Of a stretch of 21,488 nucleotides of DNA, positions 1 to 6,902 are shown piece by piece. The translations under genes and the position numbers were made by a program. Numbering within the stretch: position 1 is the first letter of the stretch; every line of letters starts with the position of its first letter. Below the pieces are notes generated by a model. That model was not told where the DNA came from. It saw only the letters and a program-made list of their open reading frames with translations, and made no database searches. Origin of the DNA: a virus; the IMG/VR virus record IMGVR_UViG_3300034061_004897, positions 1 through 21,488 of that record; one strand, 5' to 3'.

Positions 1-1
1 T

Positions 2-508
2 TGTGCTGGATTTGTTCATAATGTTATCGTTCAGGCAAGAACTCACCGTATTGGAACCAGTTGGGATGTTCAATCTCAGCGTTACACTGGAAAGCGTGTC
101 GTCAAGGTTGCAAAGAAAGAACTTGATATTGAAGAGGTCTTCTACGTGCGCCCCGTGGGGTTCTACACCAACCGTAAGGGCAAGAAGTATGAATGGACAG
201 AAGAACATCGCCAACGCAAACTAGGGCGCATCCTGGAAGAGTGTGAGGAGTATGCTGATTATTATGATCAAGGAATGTGTGAAGAGCACATCCGCGACTA
301 TCTTCCACAGGCAATTCGCCAAAACTTTGTAGTCTCATTTAATCTACGTTCCGTTCTTCACTTTATGGATCTCCGTTCAAAACTAGACGCTCAACTTGAA
401 ATTCAAGCACTTTGTGACTCTTTTGCACCTGAACTTGAGAAATGGGCACCTAATGTTTGGAAATATTATGAAGAGAAACGTCTTCATAAAGCACGTTTAA
501 GCCCTTAA
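2..508 (+). CDS. thyX: Flavin-dependent thymidylate synthase ThyX (5'-truncated by the window)
   Basis: ThyX makes dTMP from dUMP using methylene-tetrahydrofolate, FAD and NADPH, in the cytoplasm, for phage DNA synthesis. The frame is open from base 2, so the N-terminus lies outside the window; 168 residues are visible. They include the ThyX signature as RTHR (fragment residues 13-16) followed by eight residues and the Ser of QSQRY (residue 25), the RHR-X7/8-S form. Further on are LPQ, NLRS and the LR...AQ.EIQ helix typical of the C-terminal dUMP/FAD-binding half. The ATG at 146 is internal and is not the start. ThyX is common in cyanophages of this type. Base composition is less AT-rich than in the tail genes downstream. 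Confidence 0.95.
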   Translation, partial: CAGFVHNVIVQARTHRIGTSWDVQSQRYTGKRVVKVAKKELDIEEVFYVRPVGFYTNRKGKKYEWTEEHRQRKLGRILEECEEYADYYDQGMCEEHIRDYLPQAIRQNFVVSFNLRSVLHFMDLRSKLDAQLEIQALCDSFAPELEKWAPNVWKYYEEKRLHKARLSP

Positions 509-514
509 TAAATA
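507..514 (+). promoter_or_regulatory. Possible T4-type late promoter box
   Basis: AATAAATA lies just after the thyX stop, 23 bases before the next start codon. It differs from the T4 late box TATAAATA in one base. The spacing to the ATG leaves room for a short leader. The surrounding sequence is AT-rich, so chance occurrence is quite possible. Confidence 0.3.
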
Positions 515-537
515 AAATTATCTTGAATTCTTAACTT

Positions 538-780
538 ATGGCAATATATCCAATTATTCATAAAGAAACAGGTGAAAAAAAAGTTGTTGAGATGAGTGTC
601 AACGACATTATGCAGTGGTATAAAGACAATCCCGAATGGCAGAGGGATTGGTCGGAAGGATGTGCAACTCCAGGTGAAGTTGGAGATTGGCAAAACAAAC
701 TTATTAGTAAAAACCCAGGGTGGAACGACGTTTTAGGACGTGCAGCAAAAATGCCTGGATCTAACGTAAAGAAAATCTAG
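538..780 (+). CDS. Small conserved cyanophage protein, FmdB-like
   Basis: This is an 80-residue protein starting at ATG 538. It begins MAIYPIIHKETGEKK, followed by a Trp-rich acidic middle (MQWYKDNPEWQRDW, residues 26-39) and a basic tail containing NPGWNDVLGRAAK. The layout (short N-terminal beta segment, linker, C-terminal F/W-DVL helix) resembles phage proteins annotated as FmdB-type regulatory proteins. The zinc-ribbon cysteines of FmdB are absent: there is one Cys only, in the EGCATPG segment. Its function is unknown. It sits between thyX and phoH, one base before the phoH start, so the two are probably cotranscribed. The family link is recalled from similar phage proteins and is tentative. 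Confidence 0.75.
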   Translation: MAIYPIIHKETGEKKVVEMSVNDIMQWYKDNPEWQRDWSEGCATPGEVGDWQNKLISKNPGWNDVLGRAAKMPGSNVKKI

Positions 781-781
781 T

Positions 782-1540
782 ATGGCAAGAAGAAAAAGAG
801 GATCTGCAGAGCAACCAATCGGGGTTGGACTCACGGCAAAGCAGATGAAAAGGAGAAAGCCTTTAAGTTCTGATTATCTTTTAGATATTGAACCAGTTAC
901 AGACAATCAAAAAAAGTTTTTTGATGCTTATGCTCAAAATAAACATGTAGTTGCTTACGGATGTGCTGGAACTGGTAAAACTTTTATCACTCTTTATAAT
1001 GCTTTATGTGATGTTTTAGATGAAAACAGTCCATATGAGAGAATTTATTTAGTTCGTTCTCTTGTTGCAACTCGTGAGATTGGATTTCTTCCAGGAACTC
1101 ATGATGATAAGGCAGATATTTACCAAATTCCTTATAAGAATATGGTAAAATACATGTTCCAGATGCCTACCGATGCAGATTTTGAAATGCTTTATGGAAA
1201 TTTAAAGTCTCAAGAAACTATTAAATTTTGGAGCACCTCTTTTCTTCGGGGAACGACACTTGATAATGCTATTGTAATTGTAGATGAATTTCAAAATTTG
1301 ACCTTTCATGAATTGGATAGTATAATTACTCGTATTGGTGAAAATTCCAAGATTATGTTTTGTGGAGATGCTACACAATCAGATCTTCAAAAAACTAACG
1401 ATCGTAACGGAATTATTGATTTTATGAAAATTTTAAGATCTATGTCATCTATTGAACTCATAGAGTTTGGTGTGAATGATATTGTTCGTTCTGGATTAGT
1501 TAAAGAGTACATTATTGCAAAAATTGATTCTGGATTTTAA
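782..1540 (+). CDS. phoH: PhoH-like P-loop ATPase
   Basis: This 252-residue protein carries the PhoH ATPase core. Walker A is GCAGTGKT (residues 60-67). The Walker B strand is IVIVDEFQN (164-172), and GDATQ (195-199) is a sensor-type motif. A basic N-terminus (RRKR, MKRRK) precedes the core, and the TDNQKKFFDAY segment before the P-loop matches the family's Q-motif region. PhoH is almost universal in marine T4-like phages. Its biochemical role is unsettled: a link to phosphate stress was proposed from the E. coli gene, and RNA-related roles have also been suggested. It lies directly upstream of the oxygenase gene with no spacer. No Pho box was recognised upstream. Confidence 0.95.
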   Translation: MARRKRGSAEQPIGVGLTAKQMKRRKPLSSDYLLDIEPVTDNQKKFFDAYAQNKHVVAYGCAGTGKTFITLYNALCDVLDENSPYERIYLVRSLVATREIGFLPGTHDDKADIYQIPYKNMVKYMFQMPTDADFEMLYGNLKSQETIKFWSTSFLRGTTLDNAIVIVDEFQNLTFHELDSIITRIGENSKIMFCGDATQSDLQKTNDRNGIIDFMKILRSMSSIELIEFGVNDIVRSGLVKEYIIAKIDSGF

Positions 1541-1546
1541 TTGTCT

Positions 1547-2356
1547 ATGCAATATAGGTTTAACGACATAATTTGTATAGATAATTTTTATGAAGATCCA
1601 GATGAAGTTAGAAATTTTGCTTTATCTTCTAACTGCTTTTATCGTAGGACAATAAATGAAGGATATCCTGGAGTAAGAAATCGGGGATTTGGTTCTAAAT
1701 CTACACCAAAAAGTTTTTCAGATATTAATCAATATGTAATGTATAAAAAATATTATACTAATTTTTTAAACACATTGAAAAAAAAGTGCAGTCTGTTTGA
1801 TCCTGATAAAATTACATTTAGAGAAGTATCATTTCATAAAACCCCGTTATTTTCTAAAGACAATTATTCTAAATTAAATAGTGGATTCATTCACACTGAT
1901 AATCAAGATTTTAAGATTAAAGATTTAAATAAAAAATGTTTTGCTGGAGTTGTTTATTTAAACAAACAAGTTTGCAATCCAAATTCTGGAACAACTATTT
2001 TTAAATTAAAAAAATCAACAGAACGTGATATAAAATTTTTTAATCCAATTAATTCTTTTTTATTCCATAACCTCCGCTTTAGAAAATATAATGAAGATGA
2101 TTTTATATCATCAAAAGACATATTTTGGGAATATCAAAAATTGTATAATACATTTCTTAAAAAAGAAAAACATTTTGAAAAATATCTTTATTATAAAAAT
2201 ATTTTTGATTCCGAATTTGAACCAATAAAAAGTTTTGAAAATGTTTATAATAGAATTGTAATTTATAGTTCTGATTATTTTCATACTGCTACAGGAGCAT
2301 TTGTTAATGATTTTGAGGACAGATTGACACAAGTTTTTTTTGCTATTGAAGAATGA
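1547..2356 (+). CDS. Putative 2-oxoglutarate/Fe(II)-dependent oxygenase (DUF6445-like)
   Basis: This is a 269-residue protein. The N-terminus (IICIDNFYEDPDEVRNFAL, residues 8-26) matches the opening of phage DUF6445-type proteins. Residues consistent with a double-stranded beta-helix oxygenase are HTD (H116, D118) as the first iron ligands, FAGVVYLN and NSGTTIF as core strands, H246 as the third ligand and R259 in DRLTQVFF as the 2-oxoglutarate anchor. The substrate is unknown. ATG 1547 is preferred over an in-frame TTG at 1541. The gene abuts phoH and overlaps the nuclease gene by ATGA. It is conspicuously richer in A/T (AAA, TTT, AAT codons) than thyX or gp32, which may mean later acquisition. 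Confidence 0.75.
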   Translation: MQYRFNDIICIDNFYEDPDEVRNFALSSNCFYRRTINEGYPGVRNRGFGSKSTPKSFSDINQYVMYKKYYTNFLNTLKKKCSLFDPDKITFREVSFHKTPLFSKDNYSKLNSGFIHTDNQDFKIKDLNKKCFAGVVYLNKQVCNPNSGTTIFKLKKSTERDIKFFNPINSFLFHNLRFRKYNEDDFISSKDIFWEYQKLYNTFLKKEKHFEKYLYYKNIFDSEFEPIKSFENVYNRIVIYSSDYFHTATGAFVNDFEDRLTQVFFAIEE

Positions 2357-3039
2357 TTAATTTTAAACATATTGATATTGATCTCCCTCAACTTGAACGG
2401 GAGACTATAGATGGTGTTCGCTATTATAAAGTTCCAGATTTAGAAGAACTTCTCCGTTTAGTTTCTATTACTTCTGTTACAAGTCACAAAAATCGTCAGT
2501 TCTTTGCTAACTGGCGCAAAAAAGTTGGTCAAGAAGAAGCAGATAAGATTACCAGACAGGCAACTAGTCGTGGTACTGATATGCATACTTTAGTTGAGCA
2601 CCTTTTAAAAAATGAAGATCTTCCAGAAGTTCAACCTTTGTCGCAATTTTTATTCAAAATTGCTAAACCAGATTTAAATCGTATAAATAACATTTATGCT
2701 CTTGAAAGTTCCTTATACAGCAAAATTCTTGGAGTAGCAGGAACTGTAGATTGTATTGCAGAGTTTGATGGCGAATTAGCAATAATCGACTTTAAAACAT
2801 CTAAAAAACCAAAACCACGGGAATGGATTGAACATTATTTTGTTCAATGCGTTGCTTATGCATGTATGTTCTATGAACTTACAGGCATTCCTGTTAAAAA
2901 ACTTGTAATTATTATGGCTTGCGAAAATGGAGAATGTATCGTTTATGAAGAAAGAGACAAATCAAAGTACATCAAACTACTCACCGAATACATTAGAGAG
3001 TTTGTTAGAGATAAATTGGAATCATATGGAACCCAGTAA
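2353..3039 (+). CDS. PD-(D/E)XK exonuclease (RecB/Cas4/MGME1-like)
   Basis: This 228-residue protein carries the RecB-type nuclease motifs in order: RGTDMH (H78), E118, TVDCIAEFDG (D133), IIDFKTSKK (D146-F-K148) and the Q-motif FVQCVAYA (Q165). Together these give a metal-dependent nuclease active site of the PD-(D/E)XK superfamily, closest by eye to the MGME1/Cas4-like single-domain exonucleases found in cyanophages. There is no four-cysteine iron-sulfur cluster as in Cas4. A role in host DNA degradation or phage recombination is inferred. The start ATG overlaps the previous stop (ATGA), and the 3' end overlaps the gp33 start by 14 bases, which suggests translational coupling. Confidence 0.88.
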   Translation: MINFKHIDIDLPQLERETIDGVRYYKVPDLEELLRLVSITSVTSHKNRQFFANWRKKVGQEEADKITRQATSRGTDMHTLVEHLLKNEDLPEVQPLSQFLFKIAKPDLNRINNIYALESSLYSKILGVAGTVDCIAEFDGELAIIDFKTSKKPKPREWIEHYFVQCVAYACMFYELTGIPVKKLVIIMACENGECIVYEERDKSKYIKLLTEYIREFVRDKLESYGTQ

Positions 3040-3358
3040 ACAATTAAGAAAAGATGGAAAGGCGAACGTTAGAAATGATGCATTTTATGAACATTCGCCT
3101 AGGTACGAAGAAATTTTAGACAAAGAAATAGCAACTAAATTTCTAACGCCATCTAAATTTGCGTTAGAAATTGAAAAAATAGTGGCAGCAGAAAAAATCA
3201 ATTATATTGATGCTATAGTTCATTATTGTGAAGTGAATGAAATTGAAATAGAATCAATCACTAAAATAATTTCAAAACCTTTGAAAGAAAAGTTAAAGTG
3301 GGACGCAACACGTCTAAACTTTATGAAGAAAACTTCCCGTGCCAAACTTCCTTTATGA
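3026..3358 (+). CDS. 33: gp33 late-transcription coactivator
   Basis: This 110-residue protein is close in length to T4 gp33 (112 residues). In T4, gp33 binds the RNA polymerase beta flap and links it to the sliding clamp so that gp55-polymerase fires late promoters. The conserved cyanophage pattern is visible: FLTPSKFALEIEKIV, YIDAIVHYCEVNEIEIE, then a C-terminal LKEKLKWDA..LNFMKK stretch. Start ATG 3026 (MEPSKQ) is preferred over an upstream in-frame ATG at 2927, which would overlap the nuclease by 113 bases. The stop overlaps the gp59 ATG. The order 33-59-32 is the same as in T4, which supports the call. Confidence 0.88.
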   Translation: MEPSKQLRKDGKANVRNDAFYEHSPRYEEILDKEIATKFLTPSKFALEIEKIVAAEKINYIDAIVHYCEVNEIEIESITKIISKPLKEKLKWDATRLNFMKKTSRAKLPL

Positions 3359-3945
3359 GTCCGTTTGAGACATATCAAACTTATCTTTCTATGAAAAGTC
3401 ATTTTACTAACAGTAAATATGACTTTTTTAAGTATGGGGGTAAGTCTAGAGCAACAATTGCATCATTTAATAAAAGAAAAGACAAGTACTGGTTTGAAAA
3501 AACCAGTCGAAAATATTCCGATAAAGAAGTAATTGACTTCTTACTTTCAAACTTTGTTTCCGCCGATAACCCGTCAAACTTATGGATTGGAGAAATTATC
3601 AATTCTGGAGAAAGAACATACGCAGATTGGATGCGGAGACAGCAGAGTTTGACTTACTTGTTCAAAGAACAATCGGAAGAATTGTTCTCACAAATAAAAT
3701 TAGAGGATGCCTTCAATTGTTCCAAGGGTCATCCAATACTCCTCAAAAAGTTTCTAAGCGGGAAAATATCATTAGAAACCTTTACAATTTACGAAAAAAT
3801 ATTCCATTTTTCAAAAAGTTTTGACACTAAACTGATTGATCCAGTGTGGGAAACCGTAAGTTTGAAAGTTAAAAAATATAATCCATTCCTAAATATTGAT
3901 GTATTCCAGTTTAAAAAAATTTTGAGGAGAATTGTTGATGAGTAG
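3355..3945 (+). CDS. 59: gp59 helicase loader
   Basis: This 196-residue protein lies in the T4 slot between genes 33 and 32 and is slightly shorter than T4 gp59 (217 residues). gp59 binds forked DNA and gp32 and loads the gp41 helicase. The N-terminus MSPFETYQTYLSMKSHF matches cyanophage gp59 proteins, and the protein is rich in Lys, Phe and Tyr, as expected for an all-helical DNA-binding loader. ATG 3355 overlaps the gp33 stop (ATGA) and is preferred over an in-frame GTG at 3298 deep inside gp33. The 3' end overlaps the next gene by 8 bases. Confidence 0.88.
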   Translation: MSPFETYQTYLSMKSHFTNSKYDFFKYGGKSRATIASFNKRKDKYWFEKTSRKYSDKEVIDFLLSNFVSADNPSNLWIGEIINSGERTYADWMRRQQSLTYLFKEQSEELFSQIKLEDAFNCSKGHPILLKKFLSGKISLETFTIYEKIFHFSKSFDTKLIDPVWETVSLKVKKYNPFLNIDVFQFKKILRRIVDE

Positions 3946-4270
3946 TTTTTTTGATTCTGATATTATTCAGGAAGAATTGAGAGAAATCAACAAATTACAA
4001 GAAAAAATTTACGGAAGTATTCTTACTTTCGGAATGATGACCCGTGAAGATAAACTGGAACATATTGAAAAATTGACCACCTTATTAGAAAAGCAACGTG
4101 TAATGTATACACGGTTGTCTCTTTCAGATGACCCTCAAGCGGTTGAAATGAAAGAGAATTTGAGAAAATCAGTTGCTCTGATGGGATTTCCACCAGAAAC
4201 TGATATGAATTTATTGTTCAGTAGTATGAACAAAACAATTGAATCCCTCAAGCAATACCTTGACGCCTGA
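3938..4270 (+). CDS. DUF1825-like small helical protein
   Basis: This is a 110-residue, mostly helical, acidic protein of unknown function. MSSFFDSDIIQEELREI at the N-terminus, the central MTREDKLEHIEKLTTLLEKQRVMY and the C-terminal Met-rich MNLLFSSMNKTIESLKQYLD resemble the cyanobacterial DUF1825 family, which starts MSFFDSEIVQ.E and has the same helix order. That resemblance is recalled, not searched. ATG 3938 has GAGGAG 8 bases upstream and is preferred over TTG 3932. It lies between gp59 and gp32. The gp32 -35 box overlaps its last codons. Confidence 0.7.
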   Translation: MSSFFDSDIIQEELREINKLQEKIYGSILTFGMMTREDKLEHIEKLTTLLEKQRVMYTRLSLSDDPQAVEMKENLRKSVALMGFPPETDMNLLFSSMNKTIESLKQYLDA

Positions 4271-4288
4271 AGGAAACCCTGCTATACT
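4260..4288 (+). promoter_or_regulatory. Sigma70-type promoter for gene 32
   Basis: TTGACG (4260-4265) and TATACT (4283-4288) are separated by exactly 17 bases. Each hexamer is one mismatch from TTGACA/TATAAT. The promoter sits 42 bases upstream of the gp32 ATG, with an SD-like GAGG at 4320-4323. It would be read by unmodified host polymerase and would give gp32 expression independent of the upstream operon and of late transcription. Confidence 0.75.
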
Positions 4289-4330
4289 ATCCAAGTAATC
4301 CTCCAAATCCAATTAATCCGAGGTAATCTA

Positions 4331-5257
4331 ATGTCTTTCGCAGATCTTAAGAAACAATCCAAACTGGGTTCTCTCACCGCAAAACTGGTGAAAGAAGTCG
4401 AAAAAATGAATACTAGTAGCGGTTCTAGTGATGACCGTGTATGGAAACTCGATGTAGATAAAAGCGGCAATGGTTATGCCGTAATCCGTTTCCTTCCTGC
4501 TCCTAACGGCGAAGACCTGCCGTTTGTAAAACTCTACAGTCACGCATTTCAAGGCACTGGTGGTTGGTACATTGAAAACTCTCTGACCACTCTGGGGCAA
4601 AAAGATCCCGTTTCCGAGCACAATACTCTGCTGTGGAACAACGGCACCGATGTTGGTAAAGAGCAAGCACGTAAGCAGAAGCGCAAACTGACTTACATCT
4701 CCAACATCTATGTGGTAAAGGATCCTGCCAATCCCGAAAATGAAGGTAAAGTTTTCCTCTTCAAATACGGTAAGAAAATCTTTGATAAGATTACCGAAGC
4801 GATGCAACCTGAATTTGAAGATGAGGAAGCAATTGATCCCTTTGACTTCTGGCAAGGCGCCAACTTCAAACTGAAGGCAAAGAACGTTGCTGGATACCGT
4901 AATTACGATTCCAGTGAGTTTGCAAAGCAAGGTGCTCTGCTGGACGATGATGATGCAATGGAAGCAGTGTGGAAGAAGCAGTATTCTCTTGCCGAACTCG
5001 TTGCTGCTGATCAGTTTAAATCTTATGATGAACTGAAGAAGCGCCTTGAGTATGTGCTGGGTTCCAAAGGTTCCCGCCGTGTAGATGAAGAAGTTGCCGA
5101 AGAGGAAGAATATTCTCGTGGTCCTGTGAAGGAACTTGATGATGATCTTCGTTCCGAACTGAACAATCTTCAACCCACTCGCCGTGCTGCTGCCCCTGCA
5201 GAAGAGGATGAAGACGACGATGCACTTTCTTACTTTGCCCGCTTGGCAGAAGACTGA
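4331..5257 (+). CDS. 32: gp32 single-stranded DNA-binding protein
   Basis: This 308-residue protein matches T4 gp32 (301 residues) in layout: a basic N-terminal cooperativity region (FADLKKQSKLGSLTAKL), an OB-fold core with Trp/Tyr/Phe-rich strands (VIRFLPAPNG, FVKLYSHAFQGTGGWYIENS, ISNIYVVKDP, FLFKYGKKIFDKI) and an acidic tail (EEDEDDDAL) for protein contacts. It coats ssDNA and organises replication, recombination and repair. There is no cysteine anywhere, so the T4 zinc site (three Cys, one His) is missing. Codon usage is noticeably more GC-rich than in neighbours. A dedicated promoter precedes it and a strong terminator follows. Confidence 0.97.
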   Translation: MSFADLKKQSKLGSLTAKLVKEVEKMNTSSGSSDDRVWKLDVDKSGNGYAVIRFLPAPNGEDLPFVKLYSHAFQGTGGWYIENSLTTLGQKDPVSEHNTLLWNNGTDVGKEQARKQKRKLTYISNIYVVKDPANPENEGKVFLFKYGKKIFDKITEAMQPEFEDEEAIDPFDFWQGANFKLKAKNVAGYRNYDSSEFAKQGALLDDDDAMEAVWKKQYSLAELVAADQFKSYDELKKRLEYVLGSKGSRRVDEEVAEEEEYSRGPVKELDDDLRSELNNLQPTRRAAAPAEEDEDDDALSYFARLAED

Positions 5258-5268
5258 TTAGGTAATAT

Positions 5269-5300
5269 AAAAAAGGGGAAGTTTCCTTCCCCCTTTTTTT
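5269..5300. terminator. Bidirectional Rho-independent terminator
   Basis: The stem GGGGAAG (5275-5281) and CTTCCCC (5286-5292) encloses the loop TTTC. It is flanked by six A (5269-5274) on the left and seven T (5294-5300) on the right, so each strand ends in a U-tract. It lies 11 bases after the gp32 stop and 35 bases beyond the convergent gp53 stop, and would end transcription from both sides. Confidence 0.9.
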
Positions 5301-5335
5301 ATGAAATTTGATTATTGTGATGATCTTTAGATTTT

Positions 5336-6037
5336 TTAAGGAGAAGTGATTCTTAAATTTTCACCCCTAATTAAATACTCATTAACATATTGAGAAGATT
5401 TTTTATATTTCATTTCGTTTCTCATATCATTTAAGAACATTTGTAAGTATGTTTTTTTAAGAACTAAAATTTCTCTTTTCTCATCATTTTTCTGTATTTC
5501 ATATTCAAAATTTGTAACTGGTTTAGTTATATTGTATACAGTTTTATATGAATTTTCTCCTTCATCATAATATGTTACATATGATTGTGTGGGAAGAGTA
5601 TCTGTTTCTGGAATTGGTAATTTGTAATTTTGGTTTACTATTTGTCCAGATGGTATTATTATTCTTCCCTTGGAGTCTTTAATTTGTTTTGTTTCGTAAT
5701 ATTTTACTGAATTTATTTGATCACCATATATTGAATAAGTGTAATTATAAATGTCTTTATTTGATAAAGGCCATTCGTTTCTTATGTTCCTAATTCCTGC
5801 AGATATTATAACAACCCAGTCTAAATCTGGGGAACCATATAATTCATTTGCAACTTGATCTGGTCTAGTATCTTCTAGTATTGTATAGTTATCAAAAGCA
5901 GTATAAACATTTTCAAAATCTGGTCTTACTCTAACTCTTCTAAAAAGATTTTTAGCTTCAACATAATCTAAAGAAGAGTTTCTATCGACTAATGGTGATG
6001 GATATTCTAAATTTGGTAGTTCTCTAAAGTATCCCAT
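5336..6037 (-). CDS. 53: gp53 baseplate wedge protein
   Basis: This 233-residue protein resembles cyanophage gp53. The N-terminus is MGYFRELPNLEYPSPL, followed by FRRVRVRPDFENVYTAFDNYTI, DQVANELYGSPDLDWVVIISAGIRN and the C-terminal tail IRGENLRI. In T4, gp53 helps complete wedges and attach them around the hub; T4 gp53 is a little shorter (about 196 residues). It is the last gene of the inverted block, separated by one base from gp48. AAGGAG lies 12 bases upstream of its ATG (6055-6050 on the minus strand). Transcription should stop at the hairpin shared with gp32. Confidence 0.88.
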   Translation of the reverse strand: MGYFRELPNLEYPSPLVDRNSSLDYVEAKNLFRRVRVRPDFENVYTAFDNYTILEDTRPDQVANELYGSPDLDWVVIISAGIRNIRNEWPLSNKDIYNYTYSIYGDQINSVKYYETKQIKDSKGRIIIPSGQIVNQNYKLPIPETDTLPTQSYVTYYDEGENSYKTVYNITKPVTNFEYEIQKNDEKREILVLKKTYLQMFLNDMRNEMKYKKSSQYVNEYLIRGENLRITSP

Positions 6038-6038
6038 A

Positions 6039-6893
6039 TCAGAATCCTACTCCTTCTAAACTATCAGTGTATTCGTCACTATAAATTGGATTTAGTTCTT
6101 GGAAATTTAAATCCATTGTCAGCGATATTGGAGTTCCATCATAATAAGTTGCATAAACGTTATCTCCAGTATAATTTACAGATACGTTTTTTAATGCACA
6201 GGGTTTAAATTTATGTAAAAACTTATGATCACCACCTCCAGTTTTGTATACAGGTTGAAATACGTATGGAGTTGTCAAATAAAGATTTTCTTTACCTTCT
6301 CTATTTGCTGCCATGTACTTTTTAAAAGTTTTTATAATATTTTTTACATTTGCAGATTCTGTTTCATCTCTCGGAGTCATTTTAAATGAAAATCTAAAAT
6401 CACGAAGAGTTACTCCATTAAATAATAACTCTAAATTTGGATTAAAAATTCTTCCAGATTCCCTAGCTAGCATTTGATCTAGACTAACATTTGTTCCAAA
6501 TACATTAAGTGCTTCTGCTGCAATATAACGGTTGAATAATTGTGATGCTTCTTGCCCTGTTATACCAGATTCTGTTATTGCTGCATTTATTTTATCTTTT
6601 GCTTGCTCTAAACTTTGTGGTAAATCAAATACATTAATACCAGTTGCACCTTGAATTGCTTTTAATGCGGCACCAGTTATATTGCCCATTTTATCTTCAC
6701 CCCAACTCACAGCATTTGCATCCTGAATGCTAGATGGCATTGGTAAAAAAATAGTTTTTTCTATATCTCCAATTAACTGATTATTAATAAAAGATCCACT
6801 TTTTCTAGAATAAGATCTAATTTGTATCTCTAAATAATCAGTATTTTTTTCAATAGCCAAATCAGCAGGATATCTTAATTGAGGATCTGCCAT
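6039..6893 (-). CDS. 48: gp48-like baseplate tail tube cap
   Basis: This 284-residue protein is shorter than T4 gp48 (364). The C-terminal half carries the tube-cap pattern: NPNLELLFNGVTLRDFRFSFKMTPR (starting near residue 152), VKNIIKTFKKYM, then a CALKNVSVNYT..NVYATYYDGTP..LTMDLNFQELNPIY ending. The N-terminal part has an Ala-rich helical stretch around residues 60-130. gp48 caps the baseplate hub and, with gp54, starts tube polymerisation. The neighbour gp53 on one side and a gp54-like gene divergently upstream fit this role. No convincing SD was seen before the ATG. Confidence 0.8.
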   Translation of the reverse strand: MADPQLRYPADLAIEKNTDYLEIQIRSYSRKSGSFINNQLIGDIEKTIFLPMPSSIQDANAVSWGEDKMGNITGAALKAIQGATGINVFDLPQSLEQAKDKINAAITESGITGQEASQLFNRYIAAEALNVFGTNVSLDQMLARESGRIFNPNLELLFNGVTLRDFRFSFKMTPRDETESANVKNIIKTFKKYMAANREGKENLYLTTPYVFQPVYKTGGGDHKFLHKFKPCALKNVSVNYTGDNVYATYYDGTPISLTMDLNFQELNPIYSDEYTDSLEGVGF

Positions 6894-6902
6894 TATTGTT
6901 TT

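Noticed and set aside
2927-3025. Longer gp33 start at ATG 2927
   Set aside because: It would overlap the nuclease gene by 113 bases, and the extra residues (STSNYSPNTLES) do not look like gp33. ATG 3026 gives the expected T4-like length.
3298-3354. Longer gp59 start at GTG 3298
   Set aside because: It lies inside gp33; the ATG at 3355 forms the usual ATGA overlap and matches the expected N-terminus.
4328-5173. Long open frame (281 codons) on the minus strand opposite gp32
   Set aside because: It lies entirely antisense to a clear gp32 gene. The translation is low-complexity Phe/Ile/Leu/Thr-rich with no family resemblance, and it would face the strong promoter. It follows from gp32 codon bias.
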